The translations under genes were made by a program, and so were the position numbers. A stretch of DNA of 64,000 nt from Porodaedalea pini (lineage: Eukaryota; Basidiomycota; Agaricomycetes; Hymenochaetales; Hymenochaetaceae). Numbering within the stretch: position 1 is the first letter of the stretch; each line of letters opens with the position of its first letter. This document shows, piece after piece, positions 54,722-64,000 of this stretch. The notes beneath the pieces were generated by a model that saw nothing but the letters and a program-made list of their open reading frames with translations, ran no database searches and was not told where the DNA came from. The stretch covers positions 1-64,000 of the forward strand of contig NBAY01000096.1 in NCBI GenBank assembly GCA_002794775.1, read 5' to 3'.

Positions 54722-56798
54722 ATGCTCTCTGCCTACGCACTTGCACTTGCCCTCGCTCTCGCCGCCTTCGTCCCGCTCGGTGCGCATGCGTGGGGCGCAC
54801 TTGGTCACGAGGCCGTCGGCTTCGTCGCCATGGACGTGCGTTTCCTCACTCCCTCCAACCACTAACCTCTCTTCATCGCTCCTCGTTTCTTCTTCTTCTG
54901 CAGTTCCTCTCCTCCGGCGCGCTCTCCTTCGTGCAGAACACAATCGACGACTCCTTCAACAACTCCCTCGGCCCTGCCGGCCCCGTGCGTCCTTCTCTTT
55001 CTTTCTCGCGCTCGTCCTGCCACTTTCAACAGACCTCACCTCGTTTTGTTTCCCGCTCACTTAGTGGGCCGACACGGTCCGCTCAGAGACGGCCTTCAAG
55101 TTCAGCGCCCCGTTCCACTTCATCGACGCCGAAGGTGCGTGCGGTTTTACATTAGCCCCATTCTCATTAATATTCTATCTTTCGGAGTAAAATAAAACGC
55201 GGAATATTAATATTGACTGATTTTTGACTTTGTTCCCCCACTTTTTTTCTTTTTAATTCACAGACGACCCGCTTGGCGGCTCGTGCTCCGTCAACGAGGA
55301 CCGCGACTGCGGGAGCACAGGCTGTATCCGTGCGTTCTGCAATCTCTCCTTTTCTCCTCTCCGTATCTCTTCAAAATAATAAATAATAATGCCGCCTCGT
55401 TCATCCCCTTGGGGGTTTTTTTTTTGTGGTGGAAATTTCGTTTGGACGCTGCAGTGACGGCGATCGCGAACTACACGAAGCGCGTCGCGGACACGAGCGA
55501 GTCCTTCACGCAGCGCCAGCAGGCGCTCATGTTCATCGACCACGTGCGTCTTTGCGTCTTGCGTCTCCATTATTTTTTTCAGCTCGGAATTGATATTAAA
55601 AAAATCACGCTTTTTATTTTCATGCATATACGCAGTTCCTCGGCGACATCGGCCAGCCGCTGCACGTCGAGGCCTTCGAGGTCGGCGGGAACGACATCGA
55701 TGCGGTCTGTGGTGGGAAGAGCACCAACTTGCATGCTGTGAGTTTCGCTTCCGTTGCCCCGATTTTTTATTTGTTGATTCGAAGTTTGCTGGGACTTTGT
55801 AGACTTGGGACACCGGGATGATCGAGACGATGCTCGATGCGAATTTTAGCGGCGAGGTCACGGCGTGGGCCGCTGAGCTCAGCGAGTCGATCAAGGCATG
55901 TCTTCATTTTTCTTTTCCAAAAAACAAACAAACAAACTCCTCCTCCTCCTTCCTCGTCATCTCCGCTTTTCGTCATCTAACTCATCTCATGGTCTTTTCC
56001 CTTTCTCTCTCTCTCTCTCTCTTTGGAACTTTGGAACAAAAGTCCGGCTCTTTCAAATCCGAAGCCGCCTCCTGGATCGCCTGCTCCTCCACAACGCAGA
56101 CGAAGAGGCTGCGCACACGCTCCGACGTGCTGCGCGACGACATCCTCGCGCTCATCGCGTTCGAATCATCATCATCATCGACCGAGTCGGACGACGCGAA
56201 GAATGTCGATATACATGTACATTCTAGGGTGTTCGGCAACGAGCCGGAGCTGGCGTGCCCGCTCGGGTGGGCGCAGGAGGCGAATGCGTTTGATTGTGTG
56301 CGTCCCCATTTCTGTTCTGTCCCTTCTGCCTTCTGCCCGAATCTTTACTTACTACTTTTCTTTTTCCTTTCCTTTTTCTTTTTCTTTTCCTTTTTCCTTT
56401 TCTTTCGTTGTCGGTGCTGATGTTGATGATGTTTCCTTTTCTTTTCCTTTTTTTTTCTGTTCGTTTGTTTGCTTGTTTTGTTTTGTTTGTTTTGTTTGTT
56501 TTGTTTGTTTTGAACCCAGACGGACGTGTTCGACTTTGAAACGGGCCAGGACCTCTGCACGGGCACGTACTTCGCCAGCGCCATCCCCATTGTGCGTCCA
56601 CATTTCCCATTTCCCCTTCCATTCTATCCATTCTATGCCATTCTATCACTCATACTGATTGATGTTCTTCGCTTTTCTAATAACCCCCCCTCCGCCTTTG
56701 GATATTGTTTTTAGATCAACCTCCAGATCGCGAAACAGGGCTTCCGCCTCGCGGCGTGGCTGAACGTCATCTTTGATGGCGCGACGAACCTGCCTTAG
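54722..56798 (+). CDS. Secreted S1/P1-type zinc nuclease
   Basis: Ten exons in frame: 54722-54835, 54904-54984, 55065-55134, 55264-55329, 55455-55543, 55636-55737, 55803-55895, 56043-56297, 56520-56591, 56715-56798; 341 residues. A signal peptide (LSAYALALALALAAFVPLGA) ends before HAWG, whose Trp is the mature N-terminus that binds zinc in this family. Further ligands are visible: GALGHEAVG (His), HFIDAE (Asp), MFIDHFLGDIGQPLHVE (His, Asp, His), and LHATWDTG (His, Asp). The enzyme cleaves single-stranded DNA and RNA and removes 3' phosphates. Nearly all introns start GTGCGT; the one after exon 7 starts GCATGT, a GC donor. Intron 8 is a pyrimidine-rich microsatellite. Confidence 0.93.
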
Positions 56799-57201
56799 GC
56801 AGGTCGATAGGTATATGTGATTGTATGTACAGTACTGATGAGAGAGTGAGCGAGAGGCAGCGCGAGGATAGTGGGAGGGCTGTGTGTTTATGAGAAAGGA
56901 CTATGTGTAGCGTCTGGCCTGGACCGTGTACCCTCTATTTCTTTCTGGGTTTATAGTATACAGGGACTTGAACTTGAGGAGTGCGACATGCTGTTATTAA
57001 GTGTTAGTGGAGTGAGAGGTACGGTAGGACCAATATTAATGATGATAGCCCGGGGCAATCGTACATGCGTTATCATCGTGCCCGTTTTTCCACTTTCTCG
57101 CCGTGTTGCAATTGAAGATGCACAAGGCGAACCAAATGTGATGAAAAAAGAGGGAAATGTGGGTGGTCAGGGTGTCAAAAACATCTGACAAGCAAAACAT
57201 A
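56799..57201. other. 3' flank of nuclease gene, nothing further recognised
   Basis: Spacer up to the tRNA gene; no exon or repeat recognised. Confidence 0.4.
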
Positions 57202-57298
57202 TGATTCAGCCAGGGGTCGAACCTGGAACCATCTGTGCACAAGTACACAATCTTTATGATATGTTAGACAGATATCATAACCGCTAGACCACTGAATC
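57202..57298 (-). tRNA. tRNA-Val (anticodon AAC) with a 24-nt intron
   Basis: On the minus strand: acceptor GATTCAG paired with CTGAATC plus A discriminator, D arm with TGGTCTAGCGGTTA, anticodon stem TCTGT/ACAGA with loop C-T-AAC-A, T arm CCAGG-TTCGACC-CCTGG. A 24-nt intron (TATCATAAAG...CTTGTG) sits one base after the anticodon, the canonical place. The 73-nt mature length and the D arm resemble fungal tRNA-Val. AAC reads GUU codons (and others after A34 editing). Confidence 0.92.
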
Positions 57299-57762
57299 AT
57301 TACTAGCCCAGAACAAATCTAATATTCGAGGCAATCTGAAGTAGTTTGAACCACCACATAACTCCGTCAATTAGTGAATGCTATCAGAAACCCAATAGCT
57401 CATACGACACATAGGACGGTACAGATACACACATATGCACAACGTCATATTTATTTATTTTTCATTGCTTCGCCCTCGACCGTAACACCAGCACATGTAC
57501 ATGCAGACATACAAAACAGCTCGATATCATGACGGAGATTCTCATACGGAGGTCAAGACATGGATGGCGCGCATACACAGGATACTTGATTGGAGGCGAG
57601 ATGGAGTTACGATCTTAAGGGGCGGGGGATACGCAGAGCGCTGGTGCCTGGGAGCAGCACCTCCTGAGGGCCGGGCGCTACGAAACGAAACGAGGCGAGA
57701 CGGAACGACGCGCGGCGTGCAGCGGCAGGCGTCGGCGAACGCGAACCCACGCATGGGGACGA
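57299..57762. other. Spacer between tRNA and RPL41
   Basis: The part next to 57763 is probably the RPL41 3' UTR. Nothing else recognised. Confidence 0.4.
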
Positions 57763-57939
57763 TTACTCTGTACGCCGTCACAGAAAAAGAAAAGTCCATT
57801 AGCAAAGAACGCGAGATGAAAGGCCGACGGGAAAAGGGGAAAGAAAAGAAAAGAACGTGTACGCACTGGAGCGGGCCCTCATTTTTCTCCTTTTCCTTCG
57901 CAGCCTCCTGGAACGCTTTTTCTTCCACTTCTCTCTCAT
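57763..57939 (-). CDS. RPL41: 60S ribosomal protein eL41 (25 residues, split gene)
   Basis: ATG 57939. Exon 57939-57867 encodes MREKWKKKRSRRLRRKRR and KMRARS plus the first base of the last codon. A 99-nt intron (GTGCGT...ACAG) follows, and exon 57767-57763 supplies AG-TAA, giving the terminal Lys. Length and sequence match eL41, the smallest and most basic ribosomal protein, a single helix at the subunit interface. A probable 5'-UTR intron lies just upstream (GTGAGC near 58000 to ACAG at 57941). The gene is divergent from the Rrn9-like gene across 240 bp. Confidence 0.94.
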
Positions 57940-58179
57940 TCTGTGTGAATGAGCGTCAGCCCTTGTACGTGAAAAGGCGATGATTTGTGTGCGCTCACGT
58001 TGATTGTCAAGAGAGTTGACTATGAGGAGCTCTGGGCGAAGACCGAGTTCGTCATAAAAGGATGAGGTGCTGTATAGCTGGGGTACGTTCTCACGGATCA
58101 CGTGCGATAACGTGATGTCGGCGCGCCAATTCTTCCTTTGACTCGGAACCGCGACGCGGGTCGTGTCAACTTTCACGAC
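57940..58179. promoter_or_regulatory. Divergent promoter of RPL41 and the Rrn9-like gene
   Basis: 240 bp between the two start codons. It contains an exact inverted repeat ATCACGT (58097-58103) / ACGTGAT (58110-58116), each half overlapping an ACGTG core. A shared bHLH- or bZIP-type site is plausible but inferred. Confidence 0.5.
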
Positions 58180-59485
58180 ATGTCGAGGACGGCGCGCGTG
58201 CCCGCGGCCTTACACAGCGAGCTCACCGAATATGCGTCTCTTTTGCGAGCACTCCGCACGACCCACACTCTCGACCTCTCAGCGCACCTTTCTCAGCTGC
58301 CCCCGCGTTCGAGCCAGCCGATTGAGGATGACGAGAGTGAACTGAGCAGATCAGACAAGGATGATGAGGATGCGGAACAACGTGGAGTGGCGGGCCCGTC
58401 ACGTATGCCTGATGAAATTGGAGATAAGAGCGAATTCAGCAATGCTCGTCTAAGAGAAAGCGTGGATCCAAGGCAGTCTGCGAGCCCGACGCCGCCAGTC
58501 AGGAAGCAGGTCGATGCAGAGGGACACGAGACCGTTCATAATCCCGGCCATATGCTACAGTCGCAGGATGCAGAGCAAAGAGCGGCTCTACCACGCAAAA
58601 AGCGGAAGCGCGCGACAACCGACACCTGGACGCGCTGGCCTCTGCTTGCGGGCGACGTGCACCGTCCCGAATGGGGGCTCGCAGACGAAGTGCAGCTCAT
58701 AGCCTCTCATATGCAGCGACAACAAGGCTCGTGTATCTCCCAGGAACAGCACTCGGATTCCGACGCTGATGCGGACTCTGAAGATGAGGAGGCGCTCGGA
58801 GACGTTGGGTGTCGCGCCGTGGCTTCGTCGACCGCGGTGCACCTCCGCATGCTGCTCTCGGTATGCTCTGCACATGTCCCGCGCGTCGAGCCGATCCTGC
58901 GGACCCGACTTGCACCCTTGAACTGGGCCGGTGTCCTTGCCGCAGCCGGCACGAGCGGCCTTGTACCGCCGGAGACGTTGGAGCGCGTCGGGGCGAGACT
59001 CGAGGCACTTTTCAGTAACTCTACTTCTACTTCTGTGGAAGACTCTCAGAGAAGCTTGTGCTCATTGTCGCAAGGTATGAAATATATTCCATGTGTTGTC
59101 ACGCTCTTTGTTGACATGTCTTTTTTTTCTAACGCAGCGATTCCATCCATTCCTTCGCCATCCGCCACTCGCCCCGCACATAGCGCCGCTGTCGTCCGGA
59201 GTGCACGTGGAAAACCTGCGCGCACTTGTCGCAGCACGCGCGGAACAAGGAGATGGAGACTTCCTGTCCTTTGCAGGCCCGCGCCCTCCGCCTGAGATCA
59301 CTCGAAAAAGGAAAAGAATTCGACGCAGCCGTATGAAGGTAGAAAGCGAACTTGAAGATGCGCTAGTCAAGGAAGAAAACACTGACGAAAGAGATGAAGA
59401 GAGTGTGGAGCGACAGAGTACCCAGTCAGCTTCGAACGAGGCGAATGGCGACGAGGCCGAATCTGTGCTTGGAGAAGAGAGCTAG
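58180..59485 (+). CDS. RNA polymerase I initiation factor Rrn9-like protein
   Basis: ATG 58180 (MSRTARVPAALHSELTEYAS). After a short helical start and an acidic, disordered stretch, a basic RKKRKRATTD is followed by TRWPLLAGDVHRPEWGLADE, the Trp-Pro ... Pro-Glu-Trp signature of the Rrn9 domain. The C-terminal part holds VHVENLRALVAARAEQ and an acidic tail. The frame fits exon 1 to 59074 (donor GTATGA) and exon 2 from 59184 (acceptor CACATAG) to 59485, 398 residues. An acceptor at about 59139 would break the conserved downstream frame. Rrn9 belongs to the upstream activating factor for rDNA transcription in yeast. Confidence 0.68.
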
Positions 59486-59802
59486 TATAACTTGTCGCTG
59501 TGCTCTGAACATGCGATGCCATCGCCTCCACGTCAATCTGACTCAAGAGTAGTTCAATTCGTCTTCTCATGGGCAAGCCTTAGGCTCTGGATTAGGTTTG
59601 TGGCGCTGGAATTATGTTAACTCTTTAGCCACCCGCAACTCAAAATTTATCCACCATTTCTTCGAGGATTATTCTACCGCTCGAAGGCAGCCGCTTGAAC
59701 CCGATCATAATTCAATGTATATGAGAACACTCTCAAGAAGGCACAAAATTCATAGCATGAATATACACAGAACTGCCATCTCACTAACCGACCGGCCCCT
59801 TC
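59486..59802. other. Convergent 3' flanks
   Basis: Short spacer between two genes that end toward each other; no other feature recognised. Confidence 0.4.
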
Positions 59803-62518
59803 TCAGTTCCATGCCGCCTGCGCAAAAAGGCCTAATACCTGATTGCCAAGGACGGGACTGTACGTTTGCACGTCTGCCGATGTAAAGGTCGATCCGCCTG
59901 ACACCGTGTTCAGGATGCCAAGGAGCTGCGTCTCGATGAAGTCCACGAAGACGAGATCTATAGGCGTGTCGTCGGTGACGTTCGGTGGCACTGAGCCGAT
60001 AAAATCAGGAGTGGAGAAGAAGGGAAGGGGCGAATGAGGGACGTCGTCTCCAGCTCCTGGACAAGCCTAACGCAATGTGAATCTGTGAGCATCGTTATGA
60101 TCCAAGCAATAGACAAATACGAACATCCGAAGTGACATATCCCAAAGTTAGGTTTGCCGCAGCGCGTTTCTCCAGTGCTCCATCGCGCTCCGCCATCTCT
60201 TTCAGCCAGCTGAAGTACCTCGAATCGACATAACCGCGTGCATAAAGCTCCTCCTCCCGTCCCTCAAGTATCGCGCGCTTCTCCTGTGCACCCTGGTTGT
60301 TGAGCGCCGGAAGCACCTGGTTCGCTACTCCGGCGGTCACGTTTGGGATGAAGAGGAATGAATCGGAGAACGGCGAAGCCGTGAATTGGTCGTTCTTTGT
60401 GAAGGGGCCTTGCAGAACATCAAAGCGCTGTGATCCAGAGTTTGTGATCATGACATTGGGAATGCCCGCGCGCGAATTGTTGATGGCTAGTGCAACTGGT
60501 GCTGCCTGGAAGGAAGGCGTCAACTTAGAACAAGCGAGGTCACAAATTGATGGGAGGAAACGAACCTCCTGAATGAACAAGGACAGTAGAGAATCGTTCG
60601 AAGGAAAAGGCGCTCTGTTCGTGATTATGAATGCATTTTACATTCCAAATCAATATCGAACACTTTACCTCGTCAACAAGAAATCGTGAGGAGCGGTGCC
60701 GAACTGGAACGAAAGATCGAATCTCTCTGCGAGCTGGTTCATGCCTGCAGTGATGGATCTTCCCTGTTGTGTGTCGAAAGTTCGATTACTCTGGTCTGTG
60801 TGGAACTTTTTCGGAGATGGAGTTAGCTTCAAGCTAGGAAGAAAGTGATTTCCGCTTACCTCGTACGAGACACGGTTCTGGTCCAAATAACGGCGCGTGA
60901 AGGTCAGGTTTTTGGAAGAGTTGCTACTAGACTCATCAAGGTCTACGCCTATGGAAGCGTGGATTAGGAATATTAGAAGTCCAAGCCAAGTGGACGCATG
61001 TACTCATCCATCCTAAATCACACATTAGCAAAGAATTTCGGCTCAGCATAAATCTACTTACCGATTGTTTCCATGTACCGACCACTTTCAAGAGACATTG
61101 ATCGTCCATCGAGTTGCACTAAAAGTGATATCAAGCAACACAGAAAGTTTCTAAAGGGATGCATGTATCCTTACGGCAATCCCGAATGTGAGTATGGCCA
61201 CCAAAGATCAGGATTGGCGTTGTCGGATGTACAGCTCGGACGGCATTGAAGACCGTTGGCCCTGCAATGCAAATATTGAGTTTACATGCATCCAATTCAT
61301 ATACCGAATATGTAGCTTACAATTGTCTCGAGAAACCGGCATATGGCTGGGTGTTTGTCAGTTTCAATTCAGATTATCGCGTTATCATACGACAGACCCG
61401 ATCAAAAGGAAAAAGTCTGGCTCTTCCGCGATTGCCTCCTTGAACTGAGCGAGACTTTATGACTAAAACAAAATTCCGAGGTCAGAGAAGTGACGAACCC
61501 ATTGCTCAGTCACCATGTCTTCGACCTTCTGAACAGTTGTGTTCTCGGCATTTCCAGTGAAGTCGAACAGAACTCCCACAGAGGTGACCTTCCTTCCTCT
61601 GAGAGAACGCAAACCGAACTCGACAATTAGCAGTCTCCCAAAACGGATTTCATGATCCATTTCTCACTTTCTGGTCGTGAACTTGAGGAAACGTTCGCCT
61701 ATCGGGACACTGACTGGATTTTGGTTTTCATCAAACACAGTGATGTTAACATTCGATGAAAGATAACGGCCTTTCCAGAATGGCGCGAAATCCGTATACC
61801 TGTCAGACCGATTAGAAAACTCGTTGAGAGACCAGGCAAGTAAGACAGCACGGCTCTTAGGACGCCTACATGTCAAGTGCGACTGGGTAGCCATCGCTAA
61901 GCTCGTGGCTGTAAGAAAAACATTGCTATGAGCACGAAGAAGTGAATCATGAACCCTTATGCATACTTTCCGATCGAGAGGACATCGTACGGAAGCTGTT
62001 TTATAAATTGATCTGACTGAGATGATATTAGCGTAAGCAATTATCTTACATCCTCTACGACATACATCGTGACCGTCTATATCTCCCGGTGGGAAGCCAT
62101 CGGACAAGCCTGTCCCGTCATGCAAGTCTCCAGTGTCGACAAGGAGGAGGTCCACGTCCTTCTCAAGCGCAATCTCCTTCATATGCGTGACGAAAGATGC
62201 AAAGTCTCCGAAATCCCCACTTCGATTGTGCACTTTCATGAGCAAGTAATGGCGGGCCACAGTTCACAAACCTTACCTATAGTTGGGCTCCGGAGCAGAT
62301 GCCTTTTGATGTCCAAGAAGCCAGCCATGAGTATCCGTAGTATGAATAACATTCACATCTCCCCAAACGAGCGGCCGCGTTGGTGCAGTGATCGGACCTG
62401 TTGGGAATGCTCTCTTGTCATGAAAGTGCCCATGGTTGTCGTCAGAGCAAGCGAGAGAGGCTGTGAACAGGCTTAGAAGAGTTGCGAAAGCGAAGAAACT
62501 GAACCCTGATCTTAGCAT
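59803..62518 (-). CDS. Secreted metallophosphatase / 5'-nucleotidase-like protein
   Basis: ATG 62518 opens a signal peptide ([20 protein letters not shown]). Calcineurin-like metal motifs follow in order: [30 protein letters not shown], and GNHEL, whose Asn codon is split by an intron (61966 region). Later exons give [49 protein letters not shown] and a C-terminus [16 protein letters not shown] (stop 59803). This matches fungal secreted proteins with a metallophos domain and a 5'-nucleotidase-type C-terminal region. It is likely wall-associated or extracellular, hydrolysing phosphoesters or nucleotides. At least eight exons; not every junction was fixed. Confidence 0.85.
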
Positions 62519-63149
62519 CCTGATTCTCGATTGAATTACCCGCAGCAGATCTGACGAGCTATATGAGATACACTGCGAGCTCCTTTATACCACAGGCAGG
62601 CCCGGGGGTTCTAAATGTTGTCCGTGCAACACGCAGGGTCGAGGCGCACGTTGAAGGAAAAGTGTTGAAAACGTTCGATAACAATGTCCTCGTGGACGAA
62701 GAACCATTCGGAGTCCCGCTCCAGGGAATCCTCGAGCGTATCCACTGACGTTGCTTTATGCTTCTATAAATATTAACTAGCCATGCGGTCGACTGTGAGA
62801 CTTGAGCTAAGTATACATTTCTTCGATAAAGAGCTTGAATATGTAACCACGTGGAGCAGTGAGATATCCTCAGAATTAGAGAGATAGACGGTCGGTCTTC
62901 GAGAAACAGAGGTCTTGTAGGTCAATTCACTTGCAAGCACTGGAATGCTCAGGTCCGCCGGTGGATCCGAACTCCGGAACACAAGTGATGTCGCCACAGA
63001 CAGTGATTCCGTTAAAGACGGTCATCCCTCAACTAAACTTCAGAAAGCTAAAGCCGATAAGGGTGAGAATAACCGATAAACATGTATTTATCGCTTCTTA
63101 AATGATGAACAAGCCACAGATGCACTAGATCGGGATGCCTAGTCGAATA
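62519..63149. other. Promoter of the phosphatase gene and 3' flank of the S41 gene
   Basis: A minus-strand open stretch at 62997-62773 has no recognised features. Nothing else identified. Confidence 0.4.
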
Positions 63150-64000
63150 CCTGAGTAGCACTGCTCGGAGTGAAAGAAAACGAGCATTCAGCAAACACTT
63201 TTGACCTCATGAAACGAAACGTCACGCACGCAAACGTCCACAGGTTCTGAGGATTGTTGAATGTGTCCTTTGTGTACGCAAACCGTACTGTCGTCTCCCA
63301 ATCAGCAAACGCGTCGGTTAGCAGAGACTCTCAGCTTACATTTAGGAAGCTCCGACACGTATGCTGAGATATAAGCAATATTATGAGTTATTCACCCTTT
63401 GTACACTCAGCGACTTACCTATGGGCTTGCTTTCGTCGAAGAAACTCCATGCTAATGATTTGTCATATTTATGAGTCTTGAGCTATTGCAGTGAAAACAA
63501 GAAACAAGACATACCCGTCCTCCAGTTGTGGCTGTTATGACGCTTGTTAAATGACTTTGACGATAATACATGTAATGGAAATGTACGCACCGGAAATCAC
63601 CGTCTACAAGGCTAGGAAACCGAATTTAATTAAGAGCCGTCTTTATACTTTCAAGGATACGTACAGATCGGGAGGCGCTAGAGGATCCTATAAAAAAAAT
63701 GTGATGAGAAGTCTGCGAAACCGTCTGAGCATCGAACAACTGACATCCTTTAGATTTGCTGTCTTTATCTCCGTGTCTATATCCGTCCACTCTAAGACCT
63801 GGTTTCCGGCCATGCCTAATCGAAAATAAGGACCACATTACAGATTACCGTAGATTTGTTATGTTCGTACCTTTGAACTCAACGTTCTCTCCAGGCTTTC
63901 CTCCGAAAACCGCAATCGTGGTATTGTGTCGCTCATTCATGAGCGTGCTGAACATCGCACACGTGGAAGCGCAGTTTCCGTTGCTGACTACAGGTGATAA
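63150..64000 (-). CDS. S41-family peptidase (CPAF-like), 3' part only
   Basis: Runs in from the right edge. Small exons read on the minus strand give VVSNGNCASTCAMFSTLMNE (nucleophile-Ser region of fungal S41 peptidases), TTIAVFGGKPGENVEF, MAGNQVLEWTDIDTEIKTAN, DPLAPPDL, AWSFFDESKPI, AYVSELP and ADWETTVRFAYTKDTFNNPQ followed by NLWTFA. Very short exons between short introns are usual for this family in basidiomycetes. The C-terminal end is uncertain (about 63150-63230). The N-terminal domains lie outside the window. It is expected to be secreted and proteolytic. Confidence 0.75.

Noticed and set aside
57799..58176. 125-codon protein with a DNA-binding-like basic end
   Set aside because: Its basic end is RPL41 itself; the upstream part is promoter and probable 5'-UTR intron read in frame by chance.

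Overview
The window reads as a basidiomycete (Agaricomycete-type) nuclear genome segment: genes with many short GT-AG introns of about 50-100 nt, fungal gene families (UPF3, eL41, an Rrn9-like Pol I factor, an S1/P1 nuclease, an S41 peptidase, expanded P450s), a LINE, and a chromodomain Ty3/gypsy element. All calls come from reading the sequence; no search was run.

Layout. 1-280: first exon of a UPF3-like gene on the minus strand. 330-6627: a full-length LINE (broken ORF1, intact endonuclease-RT-RNase H ORF2) flanked by an 11-bp target duplication, inserted 41 bp upstream of the UPF3 start codon. 7.2-48.3 kb: a cluster of ten related cytochrome P450 copies, A-J. A, C and H look intact, G has a damaged splice donor, and B, D, E, F, I and J are pseudogenes or fragments. 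They are mixed with one intact bHLH transcription factor (17.8-19.4 kb) and two decayed bHLH copies that have lost the DNA-binding domain. Copies C and D are arms of an inverted segmental duplication (13.6-16.9 kb and 20.0-24.3 kb). The right arm carries an extra ~1 kb containing an 857-bp near-perfect palindrome, and its P450 has been inactivated mostly by CpG transitions.

27.0-33.3 kb: a chromodomain gypsy retrotransposon inserted at an exon/intron edge of P450 pseudogene F. Its two 425-bp LTRs differ only at CpG-type transitions, its coding lesions fit the same mutation type, and its primer-binding site matches the start of its own transcript, suggesting Tf1-like self-priming. A solo LTR with a perfect 5-bp target duplication lies at 33.9-34.5 kb.

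44.7-45.4 and 53.7-54.4 kb: two copies of a ~0.7-kb intronless element carrying one conserved ORF, each flanked by its own 11-bp direct repeat. This looks like a small ORF-bearing retroposon and is the least familiar object here.

49.9-64 kb: ordinary gene-dense sequence holding a multi-exon membrane protein, an S1/P1 nuclease, a tRNA-Val(AAC) with intron, RPL41 (25 codons, split), an Rrn9-like gene sharing a 240-bp divergent promoter with RPL41, a secreted metallophosphatase/5'-nucleotidase-like gene, and the 3' part of an S41 peptidase gene. The P450s are presumed membrane-anchored monooxygenases; CACGTG boxes near the bHLH and P450 copies suggest, without proving, local bHLH control.
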